Part shown: one piece after another, positions 45,913 to 56,769 of the stretch
How the letters are laid out: each line of letters starts with the position of its first letter
Numbering within the stretch: position 1 is the stretch's first letter
NCBI GenBank assembly: GCA_009760855.2
Contig: WPIO01000015.1
Coordinates: forward strand, 4,887,501 to 4,951,500
Reading direction: 5' to 3'
Length of the DNA stretch: 64,000 nucleotides
Origin: Cristatella mucedo
Lineage: Eukaryota > Bryozoa > Phylactolaemata > Cristatellidae
The notes under the pieces: generated by a model
Databases searched by the model: none
The model's input: the letters and a program-made list of their open reading frames with translations, nothing else
What the model was told of the DNA's origin: nothing
Translations under genes and position numbers: made by a program

Positions 45913-46114
45913 CATGCATCCTAGGCTCAGCTAAGAGCGCAGCGTTTGTGCACGACTGGCAGACCATCGCTGCTCCCCAGTGATGAATCTCGTTGATGCT
46001 GAGATCAATCGAGTCATTCTCTCGTCGACTTATTTCCTATATTTCCTATATTGCGGAAGATTGGGCCGGAGCAACTCGACTCCAATCGCGCCATGCACGC
46101 GATGCTCCTTAATG

Positions 46115-47270
46115 CTTTAGTGTAGCACCCTACGTGAACCGAATCGCTATCTCTGGGCTATTGCTTCTCTTGCAGCCTTCGTTCGTTCAGCTTTTTTTCT
46201 CTTGTTGTATGGTGTCCGAATAATGACAAGCAGGGTACCACTCTTAGCTTAGGCCAACATGCTAAAGTGCACAAGAAGTCACCTGGTGCCACTGCTAGAG
46301 TAGGATGCCTTGTTAGTGGCACGCCTTGTTAGTGGCATGCCTTGTTAGTGGCCTGCACAGAGTCGTGCATAGGAAAGCAGCCAAAGTCACAGGAACTAGA
46401 AGCTCAAGTTCTCTGGGGCAGATGAGATAAAGATGAACTGAACAGGTGTGACTTTAGTGGAGACCTACATGATGCTAAGTCAATGCAGGTGGCGACAGAG
46501 GCCGAATGCGAGTTTGGACTTTCGGATCGTGCCAACTGAAGCCCCGATCACCGAAAGAGTTTGATTTACAGTGAGGAACTGCAACGAGCTGTGGAGCGGC
46601 TGCTGCAAGTGAAAACCTGAGGAGCCATGAGATCGGATAGGTAGGGTGATGTTAGAAAGAGAAACAACCTCTAGGCCAAAGAGAGGATCTCGAAGTGGAT
46701 TCGATGCATGATAGGGAGCCAGTAAATCTCAGATAGTAGTATGTAATGTTAAATAATGATGTGATTTTAGCTACACCGTTAAGGGCAAAACCAGACGAGC
46801 TGCTGAGTTGTGTTCAGTTGCAGCCGATTGACGGCACATGCTAAGAGTCCTGAGTGAAAGTTATTGCCACAATCTCGACTCGATATCACAAACGCGCAAA
46901 CTAGTCTGGCTGTTGTACTCTTGCTCGAGCAAACCCAGATTTCGGCAATGGTTCTCATTTGAAAGTAGGCCGAATTGCGAGTGGAGTAAATGTCCTCATT
47001 CAATGACAAGTCTTTTTGGAACAGCATGCCCAGATTATGGCCAGATGCCAGGAGGGTGATGCTAGGTGAGCCAATCTTGATGGTGAGGTCTTCCAACTTT
47101 ATGGTAACATAATGCTTGAACATCAATATTAACTTAGTATTATCGTCGTTAAGATTCACGATATCATTGGCCGATTAAGTGAGGATGTCTCTGCTGCAAG
47201 GGAAGTGAGCTGTGTGTGAGCAGGGCTTAGAACGGTCTAAGGATTTGTAGAGCCGAGTGTCATCGGCATA
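46115..47270 (-). mobile_element. L2 LINE, decayed, about 1.1 kb
   Basis: A partial tail in reverse starts near 46125. Reverse-transcriptase remnants in reverse include NLNDDNTKLILMFK (counterpart of KLNDDKTNLLVMGK) and TTARLVCAFVISSRDCGN. Confidence 0.65.
46309..46357. repeat. Short tandem repeat, about 19 bp unit
   Basis: TTGTTAGTGGCACGCC, TTGTTAGTGGCATGCC and TTGTTAGTGGCCTGC follow one another inside the L2 relic. Confidence 0.7.
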
Positions 47271-47855
47271 GAAAGAAAAGCGAAGATATTTTCCATGCAG
47301 GCGTGACAACATCATGCAGGCTGAAAGCCAACCTGGCAAAGTCTGGCTATTTGTTTTACAAATCTATCTCTTAGCTTTGTGCTATTGGCCAACTATGCGA
47401 GCAAACACAGAGGGGTCCCTTCTGTTGTATCTTGCATTGCCCTAATAGAGTTCAGGCTCAGTCTCAGTTCCTGCAGCCCAGTGCTGGATGAATCCCACTA
47501 GTCGTCAGATGGTCGGAATTTTAAATTACAGCCACTTTTTCTATCTGCTCGTTTTTCTTGCTAGACGGTTGGATGGAGGATAAGAGCCGCTGCCTAACTA
47601 GGAAGTGACTCTCCTGGCGCCTTGAACAGTGTGCTTCGAGGCCGATCATGTCCTATCATTCTCTAGTGCTGCTGTTGTCAAGGCAACGTTTTCATTGCCA
47701 TTGTTGATCGTGTACTTGCATGCTTTAGATCTTTAGATGTGACTTTTTGTGAATTGAGGGCTTGTGTGTTATCAAGCACAGTGGTGTGGACTCGCTGGTC
47801 GCCCCAGCGATGGCTGCAGGCTTCATCGAATTCCCCCCGTGGCATGTTTTTGTAG

Positions 47856-47995
47856 TGCATGCGATACTGCAAGAGGCACTCGTTGAAGCTGTGCACCGGA
47901 AGCACCAGACAGAAGGGAAGCTGTTCGCGAATTTGACACAGCACGTAGCTGACAGTAACGAAATGCTTCGTCAGGCCGAGTACTTGGGACTACCG
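47856..47995 (+). CDS. Giant gene, exon 26
   Basis: The acceptor ATGTTTTTGTAG ends at 47855 and the donor GTAAGC starts at 47996. Phase 1 in, phase 0 out. It encodes VHAILQEALVEAVHRKHQTE, then GKLFANLTQHVADSNEMLRQ and AEYLGLP. LVEAVHRKHQTEGKLF is a clear repeat-helix copy. Confidence 0.8.
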
Positions 47996-48264
47996 GTAAG
48001 CCGAGACAAGCCTCGTGCTCTGCACCATCACTCCTTTCCGTCGGGCTCTTTGGCTTGCTTGTATTGGCTCTAGCGGCTCAGCCTCCGCACCCTCTGAGTG
48101 TGCCCCCTGCCTGGCCCCAGCAGATATGAAGGGGTGGTTAGGCGGGAGACGAGGGAAAGGACGTGATGATTGCTGTGGCACGCTTTGGTCCATGTGTCAC
48201 CTCGTCGGCTGATTGTCTGAAGGGTGTTTCAGATGTGTCCTCGGTGTTTTGTGTTTCGTTTTAG

Positions 48265-48418
48265 AAAATGCTGAAAGCCCTGGAGAAGGTTGAGACCGAT
48301 CTGATCACCTGGAGGGCATACAACAAGGATGCGCTTGGCTCTGGGCAGCTGCTTGCCAGCAGTGCTCGCGAGGAGCAGCTGATAATGCTGCAGAAAGCAG
48401 CACTTTACAGAACGATGG
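48265..48418 (+). CDS. Giant gene, exon 27
   Basis: The acceptor GTTTCGTTTTAG ends at 48264 and the donor GTGAGT starts at 48419. Phase 0 in, phase 1 out; 51 codons. It encodes KMLKALEKVETDLITWRAYN, then GQLLASSAREEQLIMLQKAA and LYRTM. Coiled-coil-like. Confidence 0.8.
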
Positions 48419-48569
48419 GTGAGTTGCTTCTATTGGTCTGAAGATCGCGGTTATGGGCCCGAGCTCGTTCGGTCATGCCTCCCCGAGCTCTGGCTGTGTT
48501 AACTTGTTTTGGATCGTGCTCAGTGTTTGGCATATACCTATATGTCTCGAAAGTTTCCACTTACAATAA

Positions 48570-49180
48570 TAATAATAAGAAGGAGAAGGAGAAAAATCAT
48601 ACAGATGACGAGTCTTTTAAATAGCGACCTAAAATACAGTGTTTTGCTAGAGAAGCAAGACACAATAGTTAATGACAAGTAAGATTATCAGGCTTAGACA
48701 AGCATGCGAAAGCACATGAGAAGATACTCATGACCGTTGGTTAGTGGGACCCCTGGCTAGTAACATGGACTGAATCATGCACAGGTAAGCACTAAAAACA
48801 CACGGACAACAGACAAGTTCACTACGGTGCTGAACAGAAGAGTTTTGCACACATATGCCAACAGGCGGCATCTTATTGTACAGGCAGGAAGATCTGCGAA
48901 AGGTGAGTTACTGAATTCTAGTCGGGATGTCACGAACGCATGGACCAGCTTGACTGTGATGTTCTGATCTATTCTAGACCGAATTTTTGGAATGTCGCAT
49001 AGCTAAAAGTAGGCTGACTTCATTGTTGAGCTAAGATGCTCGTCTGGTGAAAATTTGTTTTCAACGTGGGTACCCAGATTCCGTGGAGAGGCTAGAGGAG
49101 ATATGCTGGTCGAGTCATTTTTGGAAGGTTAAGCTTTCTAATGTGTGAGTAGCACTTGATTTTCTCATAGTTAGTAACAT
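48570..49180 (-). mobile_element. Decayed L2 LINE fragment
   Basis: In reverse the 3' UTR and reverse-transcriptase C-terminal remnants follow the layout of other minus-strand copies (..AGAAGATACTCATGACC.., CGAAAGGTGAGTTACTG..). Poorly preserved. Confidence 0.45.
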
Positions 49181-49335
49181 CATGGTGTTGTCGTTAATGA
49201 GATGCGAGTGCTGCTGCTTGCCTATATGTGCTTGCATTGCATCTGTCTTTTTGTGCTTAGAACGTTCTCTTAGGCTTATCCTGCATAGGTGGCTGTTAAG
49301 AGAACTAACTCGTGTTTCACTGTATGTGTTTGCAG

Positions 49336-49478
49336 TGGAGGTGTATCAACATGCCGATGTGCCAACTGATAATATAACCAATGATCAACTGCAATCCATA
49401 TTCACTGCAATCTTGTCTGACATCCAGTCGTGCCAAGCGTCGGAGGAGCAATCGATCAACGAGTTGCTGCTGGAGGAG
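49336..49478 (+). CDS. Giant gene, exon 28
   Basis: The acceptor GTGTTTGCAG ends at 49335 and the donor GTAATT starts at 49479. Phase 1 in, phase 0 out. It encodes VEVYQHADVPTDNITNDQLQ, then SIFTAILSDIQSCQASEEQS and INELLLEE. QLQSIFTAILSDIQ resembles ELFALITAALVDLQ of exon 6. Confidence 0.8.
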
Positions 49479-49597
49479 GTAATTCTAGATGCCCTATGCA
49501 CATGCAAACAGGATGAGTTTTGCTCTCACAGTCTATCTACTTCTGTCCTTTCATTTTACTGAGAGGTGTGATCCTAGTGCCTACGTGTGTTTCGTAG

Positions 49598-49784
49598 AGC
49601 AACGACGTCTTGGAAGAGCTCGTTGGCATCTACACGAGCGCGCAGCTCATTTCGTGGGCTGACAACGTGGCCGCAGGCCTGCTTTTGGTGCTAGATGACC
49701 CCGACAAGTGGGTTACTGAAACCAGACGCCTGAGGGTGGAGGAGAAGAAGTATCAAGCAGAAAAACAACGCCTGCTCGATCAGA
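49598..49784 (+). CDS. Giant gene, exon 29
   Basis: The acceptor TTTCGTAG ends at 49597 and the donor GTATGT starts at 49785. Phase 0 in, phase 1 out. It encodes SNDVLEELVGIYTSAQLISW, ADNVAAGLLLVLDDPDKW and TRRLRVEEKKYQAEKQRLLD. It carries the W-A-D-N-V-A-A motif shared with exon 21. Intron 28 is 119 bp. Confidence 0.8.
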
Positions 49785-49789
49785 GTATG

Positions 49790-51010
49790 TCAGTACTATG
49801 GTGTACACAACCTGCACTGCACGTTCGCAGAGAAGCGCGAATGATAATAGGCATTCCTTCATCTCCATTTGCACACTGGGCCGAATTTGGCCAAAGCATA
49901 TGTAGTGCACTGCCGAAAAATCCAAGCAATCTGAGATTGATTTAACTTCCGATGTTTCAATTTGTCATGGACAGCTGGCGCAAAGAATTTCAAGAGCATA
50001 AGATTTGCGTAAGAATACAGTATTTGTAACAAGTCGTGGGGGCTATCACCTTGGTTTTCTTACCGGATGCAAAACATGGGTAATTACACTGTTTGCCGTA
50101 TCTGCGACAATTTTTGGCTGCTGACAAAATCACATGTCTCGTTGGTCATTATTTTTTAGTACTGTCGGAGCAGTGCGACATACGATTTACTATATGAACT
50201 AAGTATCACCCAATCTAAAAATATATCTGAAGAACCATGTTGGGGATTTTTCATGCAATCATCAAAAGTTTGGAGCACACTATTTCGAGCATGTACAACC
50301 ACAGGCTTGACATGGTTAGAAGAGATATTCGGAATATATAGCACAGTGGAAAGGAAAAACCACTAGGTAGCATTTTCTGATAAACAAGAAATTAAATAAT
50401 CCTTCAAAAGGATTTCTCAGTTCTCTGCTCACTCACCATGCCAAATACATATGCTAAAATAACTGCATTTTCATCATTTCAATGAAGACTTTAGTGTATA
50501 CAGATCACCGTTGTTTTGACATTGTTTTGTTAAATTGGGTGTTTGTCAAGTCTTCTGAAGTAGTTTTACTTGGCTCTGTAGCTCTTTTTTTCAGCTTGAA
50601 ATATAGTTGGCTGGTTTCTTGCTCTAACTGCATAACCGATTCCTTGCATAGTCTCGAAACAGCTCCGGCCGACGTCGACGCTTTTACAAAACCAAACGCC
50701 TCAAACCTTGTATATTTCTTAACTTGTGCCGGACATGGTCCTCGATGTGCATTTTTTCTGGAGGGGGATATCCGGCACATAAAAAATCCTACTTCTGTTT
50801 GTTCGTGATTGTGCTACCAATAAATATCCTCCGAAAACTGCAACAGTTTCAAAACTCGTCCGACGCCTAAAACAAGTTGATTTTGCATGTTTTTCTTATC
50901 TAGTAGTCTATAGCCAGGTGGCAGCATGCATATTTTGCAAGCTGTATTGCTTTTTTATATTAATCCTACATTATAGAAATATTGTTTGATCTTGATTTAG
51001 TTGAACTTTG
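49790..51010. other. Intron 29, first part: nothing recognised
   Basis: AT-rich, with no exon or known repeat found. Confidence 0.4.
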
Positions 51011-51016
51011 CATCGT

Positions 51017-51180
51017 CATGGCTCACTAGGTAAGGTGGTTCCTTTTCACGACCTCTACCCCGAGGTTGTGGGTTCGAATCCTGTGGTGGGCGATTCTTTA
51101 TCGTAGCTGCAAGTGGTGGTGATAGCTAAACAGGCTCTTCTGTCGCTATGCAAAAGAGGTTGTTAAATCAGTTTGTATTT
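51017..51180 (+). mobile_element. tRNA-derived SINE, family B
   Basis: Head GGCTCACTAGGTAAGGTGGT, B box GTGGGTTCGAATCCTG, body GTAGCTGCAAGTGGTGGTGA, tail AAAGAGGTTGTTAAATCAG. Confidence 0.75.
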
Positions 51181-51562
51181 TTGGTTCATATTTCTATTGA
51201 TTCTCAATCTGTGAGGCTTTTGGGTCAGCTGAATGAAAATGATTTTTTTCCCTCGACCAAATGCCACTGTAAGACAGGGTCAGCTGCTGAACTCTCGTCT
51301 GTACCAGGTGATACTCGTGGCTAGTTTAAAATAGAAGTAGAAGTTGCCTCAACATTAATCAAAATTTCTCGTAGCAAATATCAAATTACGTGAAAGAAGC
51401 TATCGAGTTTTGCCATTTTATCGCATCTTTTTCCTGATAGCTGCTTCGGTCGCTTCCAACACTTTCGAGTTCTTATAACTGATGGCCTTGCTTCGACCTT
51501 TATGTGGCCGTGAACCTTTATGTGGCCGTGAACCTCCTATTGTTGTTGTCCTTTCATCGTAG

Positions 51563-51663
51563 TGATAATGCATGGTTTGAAAAAATTCAACATTGCCGGG
51601 GAGGCAGTGGATGCCATGGAGTATCTGAAAACGATGGAGCTGGAGCAAGCTGCCCAGAAGCAG
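51563..51663 (+). CDS. Giant gene, exon 30
   Basis: The acceptor CTTTCATCGTAG ends at 51562 and the donor GTCGGA starts at 51664. Phase 1 in, phase 0 out. It encodes MIMHGLKKFNIAGEAVDAME then YLKTMELEQAAQKQ. A CAG run follows in the intron. Confidence 0.7.
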
Positions 51664-51976
51664 GTCGGAGCGAGCGAACAGCAGCAGCAGCAGCATCGAA
51701 GTCGCACTCGTACACGAGCTGTGACCATCAGTGTCTGCTTGCTTGTTCTGCACAGCAGCGTCACCCTTGGATATGCGCTAGTGCACGTGCTACGAGCTCG
51801 GGCGGGGTAGCAGAAGCTGCTGCTGTCTCCATTTCTACGATTGCCACTGCCGGCAATGATCTGTGCAGGAAGCCATGTGCGCGTAGGAGTCGCTAGCCGC
51901 CCACCGCTTGTTTCGCGGTGTTCATGCGCATGTCGTTCGGCGCTGCATTGCACTTCTTGCACGCACGTGCCCACAG

Positions 51977-52213
51977 GCAGGTGCCGCCGAGGTGCAGAAG
52001 CAGAGGAACGAGGTGGCCTCGAGGCGCGCTGCACGCCTCCGAGAGCAGCAGCAGCAGCTGACGCCGCTGCAGAGTGCTGCCAAGGAGCAGCCGAGTGCAG
52101 CGTTCGGAGCTGCGCTAGCCATGCAGCTGGTGACCACTCGTGTCGACGCTGCCGCCGAGTCGGCAGACGGCAACGGGACCAAGGAGCAGGAACTCGACGA
52201 GCGGCTGGCCAAG
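51977..52213 (+). CDS. Giant gene, exon 31
   Basis: The acceptor TGCCCACAG ends at 51976; the donor is the weak GTTCAG at 52214. 79 codons, phase 0 on both sides. It encodes AGAAEVQKQRNEVASRRAAR, then LREQQQQLTPLQSAAKEQ and AAFGAALAMQLVTTRVDAAA, ending KEQELDERLAK. Coiled coil. Another donor further on is possible but out of phase. Confidence 0.7.
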
Positions 52214-52406
52214 GTTCAGCGCCCGTGCCGCGTGCGCGCCCCCGGGGGGGGGAGCGGCTCTAGCAAGCTTTTCGAGAGGAGAGACGAAACGCGCGGCAGT
52301 TTCTACTGAGTTGCTTTGACAGCGAGCTCTGGTGATCGAAGCCAGGTCTGCCCGGGCCTTCCCTTCGGGGCATATTTTATTTCTCTTGCCGTTCTCTCGT
52401 GCGCAG

Positions 52407-52511
52407 ATGAAAGAGAAGATGGCCGAGCGACAGTTTGCCAGGAGCAAGATGTCGCTGTCCGAGCGGCTGGGCTCAGGGATGCGATCGCGGTCGGCTTCGC
52501 CGACTTCGCAG
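52407..52511 (+). CDS. Giant gene, exon 32
   Basis: The acceptor CTCTCGTGCGCAG ends at 52406 and the donor GTGGGT starts at 52512. 35 codons, phase 0 on both sides. It encodes MKEKMAERQFARSKMSLSER, then a basic Ser-rich linker GMRSRSASPTSQ. The protein turns more basic and disordered from here. Confidence 0.75.
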
Positions 52512-53138
52512 GTGGGTGCAGGATGGAGCTGGGCTTTTATTTTTTTTTCCTCCTGCTCTTTTTCCGCTTATGGTGGATGATATCTCGTGAAGCTGCAAGT
52601 CCTCCTCCCACCGAGTACTCTAGCGAGCCTAGTCGTCGATGCTTGCCGCTGTGTCCCAGCCGGCTTGCAGAGGCACGACTAGTTTGGCCGGCCGCGTGAA
52701 AGAGAATGTACGTCAGCTAAACGCACGATCGTACGTTGAGTGAATGCTCGTCTCTCTCAGCCGAAACTTCATTGGCACAGTCAGGTACCGAAGTGTGGCG
52801 ACAAAGCAAACGCTGTTGCACTGATTCAGCTTCTGCCGTGCAAAAACCGGTGCCACCCTGCCTTGCCCTTCCCCCCCCCAAGAGGGGCTGGCTATTGTCA
52901 ATGCAGTTAACAAGCGAGTAGTCCGATCAGGAGTGGATTTTGCTTTGCTGCCGTGGTCTCCTTTCTCTCACGGATCTCTGGATCAGCGTATCTGCTTCGG
53001 TCCCGTCGATGGCCTGCAGTGCCGATTAACCGGGAAACTCGGTAGAGGGGGCACCGTCTGCCACGTTGAGACGGCAGCATAGCACACAGCCGCCTCGTTG
53101 CAGTATTTAAGGGAGCCGGTCCGGCGTTGCTTTTCCAG

Positions 53139-53270
53139 ACTCGCGGCAGAAGTGGTCCGCAGCCTCCGGGCTCAAGGGAGAATGCTCAGGAAGTTCTTGG
53201 AAAGATGGTGCGTGACCACAGCAAGGTCAAGGAGAAGCTGACTGCGGAGGAGAGGAAGCAGCAGGACCTG
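53139..53270 (+). CDS. Giant gene, exon 33
   Basis: The acceptor GTTGCTTTTCCAG ends at 53138 and the donor GTAAGC starts at 53271. 44 codons, phase 0 on both sides. It encodes TRGRSGPQPPGSRENAQEVL, then GKMVRDHSKVKEKLTAEERK and QQDL. A disordered start followed by a charged helix. Confidence 0.8.
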
Positions 53271-53834
53271 GTAAGCTGTCGAGCCTTGACCTTGCTGTGC
53301 TGACTGACGAGCATCCCGTGCGCTGCATGGGGGGGGGCATCCGTTTGCAATTTGGATGTCATGCGACTGCTGCCAGGCTTTGTCGACCCTCGCGTCTTCA
53401 TTAGAAATTGTCACTGTGGTCGGTAGGATAGCTGCTGCTTAAGGAATATTCAGCCAGGTTATACACCACTTAGTCTCTTAGATACCCATGTATTCAATTG
53501 CATAGTAGAACCCGGTCTTTTGCAAGATGTCTCCCTCTCCCAGCAAAAGTGCATTTACTTTTATTTTGTGCTTTGCTTTGCTTTACGCTGGTGGCTTTGC
53601 CACCTTATTGTTGCAGCAGGCCTTGCCGGGCCATTGCAGTTGCCACCTGGGCTTTGAATCCAGCGGTCAAGATTTGAATCATTCGTGCTTCCGGTTTCCG
53701 GCTGTATCACGGTGCTCCCACGTGATATGCAGGTCGTTATGGTAGCCATTTCGGCCTGTCAGCCAGCTGCAGTCATTAGTGGCTGGCATGCTTTGACCAA
53801 TGAAGCTCAAGACGTCGCACTGTTTATTTCGGAG

Positions 53835-54000
53835 TGTCAAGAAAATACTTATACGATTGATCTGACAATCAAATATTTGTTTAAGGCATCTTTCAAAAAA
53901 CGAACATGGTAGAAATGGGATATGAAGTTCTGACGACCCCCCACATAAGAGAAAAATGATTATGCAAACGATTCTAGTCTGAGTGTAAACCGGAAGTACC
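53835..54000 (-). repeat. Unclassified interspersed repeat, copy 3
   Basis: In reverse orientation it has the same blocks as 54355-54540 (GTCGTCAGAACTTC; TTTGCATAATCATTTTTCTC). The two copies are about 350 bp apart in opposite directions. Confidence 0.5.
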
Positions 54001-54354
54001 GTATCTCCAAATAACAAAAAACACGTGCTGCTGATATGTATGCGTTTAGTATGACCGCGCCCCATCACGATTCTTTATTACCTGCTTTATCTGGCCAGGC
54101 ATAGAGGCCAGTAGCTTATGCGTGGGCTCTTTTGCAGTAGTTCATTCCATAGAGCTTGAGTTTAACCGATAAGGTCAGCTACTGGCGTAGGCCAAACACC
54201 CTGCCCGAGCCGCCTGTCGATATTGTGCTGTCATCAGCACCAGGCAAGGAGTCGTCAACAAGTTCTTCACTGGCCTGGCAGTGTGCTTAGAGTCCCTATC
54301 TGGCTGCAAAATCTAATGACCCCCACTCAAGTCACATAAGATGCAGAGATCGGT

Positions 54355-54540
54355 AAATTTGTATGTGCTGCGCTTCCGGTTTTCCTTCCGGCATTTCGTT
54401 TCCTGTTTTAAACCTATGTTAGAATGGTTTGCATAATAATTTCTTTCTTTCACGCGAAGTCGTCGGAACTTCTGATCCCATTTCTATTGATAACATGTTT
54501 GTCTTGTGAAAGGTACCCTTAACAAATATTCGATTTTTTG
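54355..54540 (+). repeat. Unclassified interspersed repeat, copy 4
   Basis: GGTTTGCATAATAATTTCTT, GCGAAGTCGTCGGAACTTCT and TGTGAAAGGTACCCTTAACA match copy 1 in order. Confidence 0.55.
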
Positions 54541-55263
54541 AGCAATTTTTAAGGATTTTCATTACATTCTGCCCTAGCAAGACACTCCTGGTTATTGGCT
54601 TTGCCCTCTACCTTCTGTGCTTGTTACCTTATCTGATCCTTTACCGACTAATTTTGTCAATGTAGGCCCATGAGACCGAGCTGTAACTGGGAGGTTTTTC
54701 CTGTTGCTAGGCTTCAGGTTTTCATCACTCATGTTTTCCCTCTAAATCGCGATTGCTTATTCAGTCCTTGTCTGGATTTTCCGAGCATCAAAAGTCGAGC
54801 GACAATTGCAGAGAGGGGTGGGGCGTCTTCCGAATTGTGTTGCTCAACAGCTAGGCTCAGTCCTCCCCCAAGAGTGGAACGAGTGAAAGATTTTCAAGCG
54901 ACAGTTTTTTGCCTAATGTCATAAGGTGTTGATTTTCGACATTGATCGGCATTCTCGACATGTGCAGTTACTTTTGCATCTGCCACTTCAGTTCGGCAGT
55001 AATGGCACTGCTGACCGCATAGCTCACGCACGTGCTCCCTCACCGCTGTCTGGAGGCGTGTCGATAATGATCGTGGAAGAAGAGGCTTCTATGATGGCAC
55101 TCTATGTGTCGCTCGTGTCACGTGTCGTCCTAGATATTTTGGGGTTGTGTATTAGCAAATGCTGGCCCAGTGCACTGCTTAAGCAGCTTGGTTGCTTTAC
55201 CTCCACTCGCCACACCATCTTTCGAAGGAGTAGACCATTGCAATAAGAAGGCCTTCTTTGCAG

Positions 55264-55356
55264 ATAAAGAAAAAGAGGGACAACATGAAAGCGCAAAAGG
55301 ACAGCGAAGCCATGAACTTGCTTACTCTGGGAGAGAGACAGAAGACCGAGCTGGAG
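55264..55356 (+). CDS. Giant gene, exon 34 (3' limit uncertain)
   Basis: The acceptor CTTCTTTGCAG ends at 55263. Phase 0 in, matching exon 33. It encodes IKKKRDNMKAQKDSEAMNLL, then TLGERQKTELEK, a basic helix. The nearest donor (GTCGCG at 55357, after GAGAA) would leave phase 2, but exon 35 needs phase 0. A CT-rich minisatellite starts 14 bp on. A further phase-0 GT lies after the repeat near 55520. The true end cannot be settled by eye. Confidence 0.6.
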
Positions 55357-55370
55357 AAGTCGCGCCCCCC

Positions 55371-55515
55371 TCCCTCCCCCTCCCTCCCTCTCCCTCCCTC
55401 CATCTCCCTCCCTCCCTCCATCTCCCTCCCTCCATCTCCCTCCCTCCATCTCCCTCCCTCCATCTCCCTCCCTCCATCTCCCTCCCTCCATCTCCCTCCC
55501 TCCATCTCCCTCCCT
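55371..55515. repeat. CT-rich minisatellite, mainly 14-bp units
   Basis: About ten units, mostly CTCCCTCCCTCCAT, with irregular units at the left. The minus strand is runs of GGG, with G-quadruplex potential. It adjoins exon 34. Confidence 0.85.
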
Positions 55516-55636
55516 CTCTCTGTGCTTGCTCTGTCCGACACTGATTAATTGATTGTATTGGGAGGGAAGCAGTTGGTAAGCAATTGTTGGCTGGCAGGCA
55601 AGCCCTGCATGTAATCATCGGTTACTGATCCTTTGG

Positions 55637-55740
55637 TCATGCTTTCTTTACAGCATCTGCGAAGTGCCTTGAAAGAGATTCAGTTCTCCGAGGGTGTTAT
55701 ACAAATGTATTGTTATTGTTATTATTATTATTATAATTAT
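55637..55740 (+). mobile_element. L2 tail fragment
   Basis: GCGAAGTGCCTTGAAAGAG, then TTCAGTTCTCCGAGGGTG and an ATT-rich tail. Confidence 0.65.
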
Positions 55741-55744
55741 TGTT

Positions 55745-55860
55745 CAGGTTCTGGGTTCGAGTCCTGAAGCATGCAACCGTCTGTGGATTGCTGCAAGCTT
55801 GGTGATAGCAGCTAAGGCTCTTAGTGGCTACATAATTGAGGCTGTTGGATCAGATGACCT
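55745..55860 (+). mobile_element. 5'-truncated SINE, family B
   Basis: B-box-like CTGGGTTCGAGTCCTG, body GTGATAGCAGCTAAGGCTC, tail AATTGAGGCTGTTGGATCAG. Confidence 0.55.
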
Positions 55861-56190
55861 TTGCCTGCAACCATCCCTCCTCTCAGTTCAGTGATCGCTA
55901 TCGTGGCCTATCCGATTTTTGGATGCTTTATACTTGATTTCGTTGATCGTGTTTTCACACAGAGTGTGCTGCTGCTACTCCTAGCCTCCCATGCACTTCC
56001 CCTTGTGACTTGCCTGCCGGCTACTTTTCTTCCTAGCAGCTGGCCCTGGATTCCCCAGCTGCTAGCCTGCCGTGTTACACACAAGATCGAAACCCATCGC
56101 TGATCCTCCATTGCCATACCCACCCTGTTCAGATGCAGCTACTACTGCTGCCAGTTTTGCCACAGCCAATCCCACCACCGCCTAGTCACT

Positions 56191-56512
56191 GTTGCCTGGT
56201 CCCACTGTGTTGTCTGGTCCCACTGTTTTGTCTGGTCCCACTTTGCTGCCTGGTCCCACTCTTTTGCTATTGCCTGGTCCCACTTCGTTGCCTAGTCCCA
56301 CTGTTTTTGGTGAGCTGCACTTGCCCACTAGGTCAGGCGGTTTCTATTCACGACCTCGGGACCGAGGTCACGGGTTCGAATCCTGCAGTGGGCAATCCTG
56401 TATTGCCCCTGCAAGCGGTGGTGATAGCCGTAAAGGCTCTGCGATCGCTATATAAAAGAGGCTGTTTAATCAGCTAGTATTCTTTTGCCTGGTCCCACTG
56501 TGGCCTGGTCGC
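56191..56512. repeat. TGGTCCCACT minisatellite split by a SINE
   Basis: Six to seven units of about 17-20 bp around TGGTCCCACT lie at 56191-56308. One or two more lie at 56487-56512, after the SINE. Confidence 0.75.
56312..56482 (+). mobile_element. tRNA-derived SINE, family B
   Basis: Head CCCACTAGGTCAGGCGGTTT, B box ACGGGTTCGAATCCTGCAG, body GGTGATAGCCGTAAAGGCTC, tail AAAGAGGCTGTTTAATCAGC. It sits inside the minisatellite. Confidence 0.75.
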
Positions 56513-56544
56513 ACCCTGACTGCTTTTCACTCACTGCTCTGCAG

Positions 56545-56763
56545 GAGGACCGCAACAGGCAGGACACTATGGTCGAGGAGCGCATCACTCGAATTCGACA
56601 AGAGAAGACTCTAACCGACAAGAATACACCCTCTACGGGCAAAAAGTTCACAGATATGGTCGAGTCTACGACCGATGGCGTTGACCACGACCAAAAGATG
56701 ACTGCCCTGGCTAAAGAGCTCGAGCAGAAGCTGAAGGCGCAGGAGTTCAGTCTTCATCACAAA
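56545..56763 (+). CDS. Giant gene, exon 35
   Basis: The acceptor ACTGCTCTGCAG ends at 56544 and the donor GTAAGC starts at 56764. 73 codons, phase 0 on both sides. It encodes EDRNRQDTMVEERITRIRQE, then KTLTDKNTPSTGKKFTDMVE and KMTALAKELEQKLKAQEFSL. Charged coiled coil. Confidence 0.8.
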
Positions 56764-56769
56764 GTAAGC

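Noticed and set aside
51017-51090. Genuine tRNA gene
   Set aside because: It has A- and B-box-like sequences, but it continues into a conserved SINE body and tail and no full cloverleaf is evident. The same holds for the other SINE heads.
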